A DNA stretch of 64,000 bases from Streptomyces sp. SKN60 (GTDB lineage: Bacteria > Actinomycetota > Actinomycetes > Streptomycetales > Streptomycetaceae), in the NCBI RefSeq assembly GCF_026236535.1, contig NZ_JAHTMW010000025.1:41156-105155 (forward strand). Direction: 5' to 3'. The position numbers and the translations under genes are program-made. Every line of letters starts with the position of its first letter. The first letter of the stretch is position 1. Under the pieces are notes generated by a model that was not told the DNA's origin, ran no database searches, and saw only the letters and a list, made by a program, of their open reading frames with translations. Shown piece by piece: positions 60,021 through 64,000 of this stretch.

Positions 60021-61637
60021 TCATCCCGTCGGCGTCCGCGTCCTCCTGACCGACCGGCCCGGCAGCTCGTCCGTCCGCTTGCCGTCCTCGATCACGAACC
60101 GCCCGTTCACCAGCACGTGCGGGATGCCCACCGGGAGGGCGCGGGGAGCGGCGTACGTCGAGCCGGCCGCGACCGTCGCCGGGTCGAAGAGGACCAGGTC
60201 GGCGACGAAGCCCTCGCGGATCCGGCCGCGGTCGGGGAGCCGGAGGCGGGCGGCGGGGCGGGAGGTGAGGTGGGCAACGCACTCCTCCAGGGAGAGGACG
60301 CCCTCCTCGCGGACGTAACGGCCGAGGTATTCGGGGAAGGTGCCGTACGCGCGCGGGTGCGGCTTGGCGCCCTGCAGGATGCCGTCCGAGCCGCCGGTGT
60401 GGACCCGGTGGCGCATGATCGCCCGCACGTTCTCCTCGTGGCCCACGTGCTGGAGGATCGTCGAGCCGAGCCGGTCCTCCAGGAGCAGCCGGCGGGCCGC
60501 CGGCCAGTCGGGGACCGTGCGGCCGACCCACTCCGCCAGGGCCGGGTTCGTCACGCCGGAGATCTCGATGGTGTCCCACTCCATCGGCACCCCGTGGCAG
60601 CCGTCCGAGCCCAGCTCCTCCAGGTGGTGCCGGATCCGCTCCGCCGTCGCGTCGTCCGCGAGCCGCGCGAGCAGCGCCTCCGGCCCGCCCTCGTGAGCCC
60701 AGCTCGGCAGCACGGCGACCAGCGTCGTACAGCCCGGGGTGTACGGGTAGGTGTCGAGCGAGAGGTCCGCGCCGCCGTCGAGGGCCGCGTCCAGGAGCGC
60801 GAGCAGCTCCGGCGCGCGCCCCTTGTTCACGCCGAAGTTCATCGTGGCGTGCGCGAGGTGCAGGGCGCAGCCCGCGTCACGGGTGAGCGCGACCATCTCC
60901 TCGTACGCGCGCAGGGCGCCCGCCCCGTACGAGCGGTGGTGCGGGCAGTAGTAGCCGCCGTAGGAGGCCACCACCCGGCACAGCTCGGTCAGTTCGGCGT
61001 CCGGCGCGTACATCCCGGGGGTGTAGGTGAGCCCGGAGGACATGCCGACGGCGCCCTGCTCCAGGCCCTCGGCGACCAGTTGCCGCATCCGGTCCAGCTC
61101 GGTGTCCGTCGCCGGCCGGTCCTCCCAGCCCATCGCGTACATGCGGACCGTGCCCTGGGGGACGAGGTACGCGGCGTTCACGGCGATGCCCCGCCCGCCG
61201 TGCGCGGTGTCGAGCCGGTCCAGGTACTCGCCGACCGTCCGCCAGTCGAAGTCGACGCTCGTGTCGTCGGGACCGCCGCCGTTCCAGCCGGCGATGGTGC
61301 GGCGGACCTCGGCCAGCGTGCGGTCGTCGACCGGCGCGTACGACAGGCCGTCCTGCCCCAGGACCTCCAGGGTCACGCCCTGCGCCGCCTTCGCGCCGTG
61401 GTCCGGGTCGCGGAGCAGCGCGAGGTCGCTGTGGGCGTGCATGTCGATGAAGCCGGGGGCCAGGGCGAGGCCCTCGGCGTCGACGGTCCGGCGGGCCGTC
61501 GGGCGCTGGCAGCCGGCCTGCGCGGCCTCCTTGACGATCGCGGCGATCCGGCCGCCCTCGACGGCGACATCGGCGCGGTAGGAGGGTTCGCCGGTGCCGT
61601 CGACGACCTCCGCGTCACGGAAGACGAGGTCCATCAC
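60021..61637 (-). CDS. N-acyl-D-amino-acid deacylase family amidohydrolase
   Basis: A 538-residue metal-dependent hydrolase. The first metal site is FIDMHAHSDLALL, later motifs are GMSSGLTYTPGMYA, LHLAHATMNFG and the catalytic aspartate region HTGGSDGILQGAKPHPRAYG. It removes the acyl group from N-acyl-D-amino acids, giving free D-amino acids. AGGAG precedes the GTG at 61637; the next codon is ATG. It lies 31 bp downstream of the D-amino-acid deaminase gene, and the two together form a D-amino-acid catabolic unit. Confidence 0.9.
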   Translation of the reverse strand: MMDLVFRDAEVVDGTGEPSYRADVAVEGGRIAAIVKEAAQAGCQRPTARRTVDAEGLALAPGFIDMHAHSDLALLRDPDHGAKAAQGVTLEVLGQDGLSYAPVDDRTLAEVRRTIAGWNGGGPDDTSVDFDWRTVGEYLDRLDTAHGGRGIAVNAAYLVPQGTVRMYAMGWEDRPATDTELDRMRQLVAEGLEQGAVGMSSGLTYTPGMYAPDAELTELCRVVASYGGYYCPHHRSYGAGALRAYEEMVALTRDAGCALHLAHATMNFGVNKGRAPELLALLDAALDGGADLSLDTYPYTPGCTTLVAVLPSWAHEGGPEALLARLADDATAERIRHHLEELGSDGCHGVPMEWDTIEISGVTNPALAEWVGRTVPDWPAARRLLLEDRLGSTILQHVGHEENVRAIMRHRVHTGGSDGILQGAKPHPRAYGTFPEYLGRYVREEGVLSLEECVAHLTSRPAARLRLPDRGRIREGFVADLVLFDPATVAAGSTYAAPRALPVGIPHVLVNGRFVIEDGKRTDELPGRSVRRTRTPTG

Positions 61638-61668
61638 GGTCAGGGCTCCTCTCTGCCTCTCGTGGGCG

Positions 61669-62934
61669 TCAGAAGAAGGTGCGGATGTAGTCGACGACCG
61701 TGCCGTCCGCCTCGACCAGCGGGATCAGCTGCCACTTGTCGAAGGACGTGCACGGGTGGGACAGGCCCATGCCGAGCCAGTCGCCGACCTCCAGATCGGC
61801 GCCCTCCTCCGTACGTACCCAGCCGTGCTGGTCGGACAGACCGGTGACGGTGATGCCGTCGGCCGGCCGGACCGCGCCCGTGCGCGCGTCGCGCACCACC
61901 TGGGCCTCGGGCAGGTGCAGGTCGTAGGCGGCGTCGCGCTTGCCCGCGTTGGTGAAGGCCTGCTCGGGCGTGGGCCGGGACACGACCTGCGCCCACAGCC
62001 GGAACGCCGGCTCCAGGGCGCCCTCCTCGGGCACCCGGTTGAAGGGGGTCAGCTTCCGGTACTGCCCGTCGTCGTGCGAGACGTACGCGCCGGAGCGCAG
62101 CAGCTTCAGGACCGGCAGGGAGAGCGCGGGAAGCTCCGCGAAGACCTCGGCGACCGTGTCGAACCAGGCGCTGCCGCCCGCACTCACCACGATCTCGCCG
62201 ATCTCCGGGGCGAAGCGGCCCGCCTTGTCGAAGTCGGCGGCCAGCGCGGTCAGCCGGAGCAGCCAGGCCCGCACCCGGGCGGGGTCGGCCTGCGGCACCT
62301 CGCCCTCGTAGCCGGCGACACCGACCAGGCGCAGCGTGCGGGTGGCGGCCACGGCGTCGGCGACGGCGGTGCAGTCCGCCTCGGTACGGGCGCCGGTGCG
62401 GGCCCCGTCGCCCGCGCCGAGCTCCACCACCACGTCCACGGCGCGGCGCGCCCCGGCGGCGGTCAGTGCCTCGTCCATCAGCTCGACGCCGCGCGCGGAG
62501 TCGACGTAGCAGACGAAGCGGAAGTCCGGGTCGGCGTCCAGCTCGGCGGCGAGCCAGCGCAGCGCGACGGAGTCGACGAGCTCGTTGGCGAGGAAGATCC
62601 GCGCGACGCCGTGCGCGCGGTAGACGCGGGCCTGGTGGGGGACCGCGGCTGTGATGCCCCAGGCGCCGTGGGCGATCTGACGGTCGAACAGCTGCGGGGC
62701 CATGGACGTCTTGCCGTGCGGCGCGAAGGCCAGGCCGTGGCGCTCGGTGTACGTCTCCAGGAGGCGCAGGTTGTGCTCGACGGACTCGGCGGAGAGGGCG
62801 AGGACGGGGGTGGTGAAACCGCCGGTGAAGAGGTTGCGGCGCTGGGCGGCGAGCTCGCCGACGGTCAGCCCCGCGGCGTCCGGCGGCAGGGCCTTGAAGC
62901 GGTGGTCGACGACCTCGTGGGCCAGGTCCGGCAT
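61669..62934 (-). CDS. Type III PLP D-amino-acid deaminase/aldolase
   Basis: A 421-residue protein of the D-serine dehydratase/D-threonine aldolase group. The N-terminal alanine-racemase-like barrel carries the PLP lysine (FAPHGKTSMAP) and the C-terminal barrel the zinc ligands His and Cys (LSHPCTSFDKW). It would deaminate or cleave the D-amino acid freed by the downstream deacylase. The ATG at 62934 has GAGGAG upstream. Start and stop of the pair suggest one transcript from the 62.9-63.1 kb region. Confidence 0.9.
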   Translation of the reverse strand: MPDLAHEVVDHRFKALPPDAAGLTVGELAAQRRNLFTGGFTTPVLALSAESVEHNLRLLETYTERHGLAFAPHGKTSMAPQLFDRQIAHGAWGITAAVPHQARVYRAHGVARIFLANELVDSVALRWLAAELDADPDFRFVCYVDSARGVELMDEALTAAGARRAVDVVVELGAGDGARTGARTEADCTAVADAVAATRTLRLVGVAGYEGEVPQADPARVRAWLLRLTALAADFDKAGRFAPEIGEIVVSAGGSAWFDTVAEVFAELPALSLPVLKLLRSGAYVSHDDGQYRKLTPFNRVPEEGALEPAFRLWAQVVSRPTPEQAFTNAGKRDAAYDLHLPEAQVVRDARTGAVRPADGITVTGLSDQHGWVRTEEGADLEVGDWLGMGLSHPCTSFDKWQLIPLVEADGTVVDYIRTFF

Positions 62935-63034
62935 GGGGGTGTCCTCCTCGTCGAGGGCGGTCGGGTGAGTGGTCGGGTGTGCGGGCGGGTGTCGCCTGCC
63001 GATTCTCACCGCTCTGAGTCGCCGCGGCGTCGGC

Positions 63035-63051
63035 GTTGCAACATGTGCAAC
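63035..63051. promoter_or_regulatory. Operator-like palindrome in the divergent region
   Basis: GTTGCA-ACATG-TGCAAC is a perfect 6-bp inverted repeat with 5-bp spacing. Such sites are typical of IclR, GntR or LacI-type repressors. It lies between the D-amino-acid genes and the PfkB gene and could regulate both. No regulator gene is in view. Confidence 0.5.
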
Positions 63052-63137
63052 ATCCATTGCGTATATCGCTCAACGCTGTCTAACATCCGGGCCAGCGCCG
63101 GGTCAATGGATCCGTACCCACGCCGAGGAGCCCCGCA

Positions 63138-64000
63138 GTGACAGGAAAACCCCCCGTGGACGTCGTCTGCCTCGGCGAATCCATGGTCACCTTCCTGCCC
63201 ACCCGGCCCGGCAGCCTCGCCGACGTGCCCTCCTTCGACCGCGCCATCGGCGGCGCCGAGTCCAACGTCGCCTGCGCCCTCGCCGCCGCCGGCCACCGCG
63301 CGCGGTGGGTCGGCCGGGTCGGCCGGGACGGCTTCGGCACCCACCTGACCGAGGCGATCGGCGCGTACGGCGTCGACGTCTCCGCCGTCGTCCGCGACCC
63401 CGACCGGCCCACCGGCGTCTACTTCCGCACCGCCACCGACCGCGCGACGGACGCGCACGAGGTCGTCTACTACCGGGCCGGGTCCGCCGCCTCGGCGATG
63501 GCGCCCTCGACCGTGCCGTACGACGTCGTCGCGGCCGGCCGGATCCTGCACCTCACCGGTATCACCGCCGCGCTCTCGGACTCCTGCCTCGCGCTCGTAC
63601 GGGAACTCACCGGCCCCCGGCCCGGCCGGCCGCTCGTCTCCTTCGACGTCAACTTCCGGCCCGGGCTGTGGGCCGATCCGGCGTGCGGGGGGCGGGTGTT
63701 GCTTGAGCTCGCGCGGGGGGCCGACGTCGTGTTCGTCGGCGCCGACGAGGCGGAGGAGGCGTGGGGCATCGGGGAGCCGGACGCGATTCGTCGTCTGCTG
63801 CCGGAGCCGGGGGTGCTGGTGGTGAAGCGAGGGGAGGCGGGGGCGACGGTGTACGAGCGCTGCGCGGAGCCTTTCCCCACCCCGCCCTCCCCCTGGGCTT
63901 CGCCCGGGAGGTACCCCCATCCCGAAACCGGGGCTTCGCCCCGGACCCCGTACGGCCTGCGGCCGTGTCCTCAAACGCCGGACGGGCTGAAAACTCAGCC
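63138..64000 (+). CDS. PfkB-family carbohydrate kinase, partial and invaded by repeats
   Basis: At least 287 codons are visible and the frame runs off the right edge. The start is a GTG with GAGGAG 8 nt upstream. The PfkB features are VDVVCLGESMVTFLP, AIGGAESNVACALAAAGH and WVGRVGRDGFG, and the region RPLVSFDVNFRPGLWAD, like 2-keto-3-deoxygluconate kinases. After GVLVVKRGEAGATVYE the protein turns into Pro/Gly-rich sequence that matches no kinase, encoded by repeat DNA (from about 63872). The DTxGAGD active-site motif should follow but is not in the window. The gene may be broken or carry an in-frame insertion. Confidence 0.78.
   Translation, partial: MTGKPPVDVVCLGESMVTFLPTRPGSLADVPSFDRAIGGAESNVACALAAAGHRARWVGRVGRDGFGTHLTEAIGAYGVDVSAVVRDPDRPTGVYFRTATDRATDAHEVVYYRAGSAASAMAPSTVPYDVVAAGRILHLTGITAALSDSCLALVRELTGPRPGRPLVSFDVNFRPGLWADPACGGRVLLELARGADVVFVGADEAEEAWGIGEPDAIRRLLPEPGVLVVKRGEAGATVYERCAEPFPTPPSPWASPGRYPHPETGASPRTPYGLRPCPQTPDGLKTQ
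63872..64000. repeat. Mosaic of Streptomyces-type chromosomal repeat sequences
   Basis: The stretch contains a hairpin CCGGGGC-TTC-GCCCCGG at 63928-63944, TGGGCTTCGCCCGGGAGG before it, and TCAAACGCCGGACGGGCTGA near the end. These are common dispersed repeat sequences in Streptomyces intergenic DNA, as I recall. Here they lie within the reading frame of the PfkB kinase. The right half of any inverted repeat is cut by the window edge. Confidence 0.6.

Overview
The window is high-GC actinobacterial DNA, and the gene content (rodlin, three short chaplins, MelC1/MelC2 tyrosinase, mycothiol S-conjugate amidase, GTP-dependent PEP carboxykinase, PASTA-less Ser/Thr kinases, GTG/TTG starts, apparently leaderless genes) points to a Streptomyces chromosome. 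No rRNA, tRNA or CRISPR array was seen. Coding density is high, and most long ORFs on the opposite strand of real genes are GC-driven shadows.

Layout. 0-2 kb: the N-terminal 683 residues of a DUF4157 (HELTH) protein whose C-terminal part looks like a candidate amidoligase-type effector; it runs off the left edge. 2.3-4.2 kb: a DrrAB-type ABC exporter. 4.2-9.1 kb: two tandem receptor Ser/Thr kinases with PQQ-like extracellular propellers. 9.2-11.5 kb: greA, a DUF4307 protein, mca and a small membrane protein. 11.6-14.8 kb: a STAND NTPase with TPRs. 15.1-17.7 kb: a rodlin and a DUF255 thioredoxin-fold protein. 17.7-19.6 kb: an LCP-family protein, a 66-residue protein and a chaplin.

19.6-37 kb is an exopolysaccharide locus. 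An FAD oxidoreductase and an ATP-grasp protein form one pair. A secreted GH26-like protein with long Pro/Glu/Lys repeats follows. Then comes a tightly overlapping minus-strand operon: glycosyltransferase, glycosyl-phosphotransferase, Wzy-like polymerase, MurJ/Wzx-like flippase, polysaccharide deacetylase, glycosyltransferase, Wzz-like protein and FemAB/GNAT-like protein. A TnpB (IS605/IS1341-type) element sits at exactly one gene junction of this operon. A secreted DUF3344-like protein lies upstream of it.

37-46 kb is a surface-protein stretch: two more chaplins, four secreted repeat-rich or low-complexity proteins (one sortase-anchored with LPDTG), melC1/melC2, DUF5949, a VKOR-type disulfide oxidase and a second GH26-like protein. 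The rodlin and all three chaplins have a CGTAAC-N16-CGTTGA-like element upstream, the form I recall for sigma-BldN promoters, so sheath assembly appears co-regulated. The EPS enzymes, chaplins/rodlin, tyrosinase and VKOR could work together in building the aerial-hypha or spore surface; that link is inference.

45.5-64 kb returns to housekeeping and stress genes: TetR, hemolysin III, pckG, an overlapping TelA/substrate-binding/VWA operon ending in a poly-gamma-glutamate hydrolase-like protein, an SCO4983-like protein, an alanine-type aminotransferase, an MptB-like mannosyltransferase, an alpha/beta hydrolase with an HxlR-SCP2 regulator, a D-amino-acid catabolic pair, and a divergent PfkB kinase that is invaded by chromosomal repeat sequence at the right edge.
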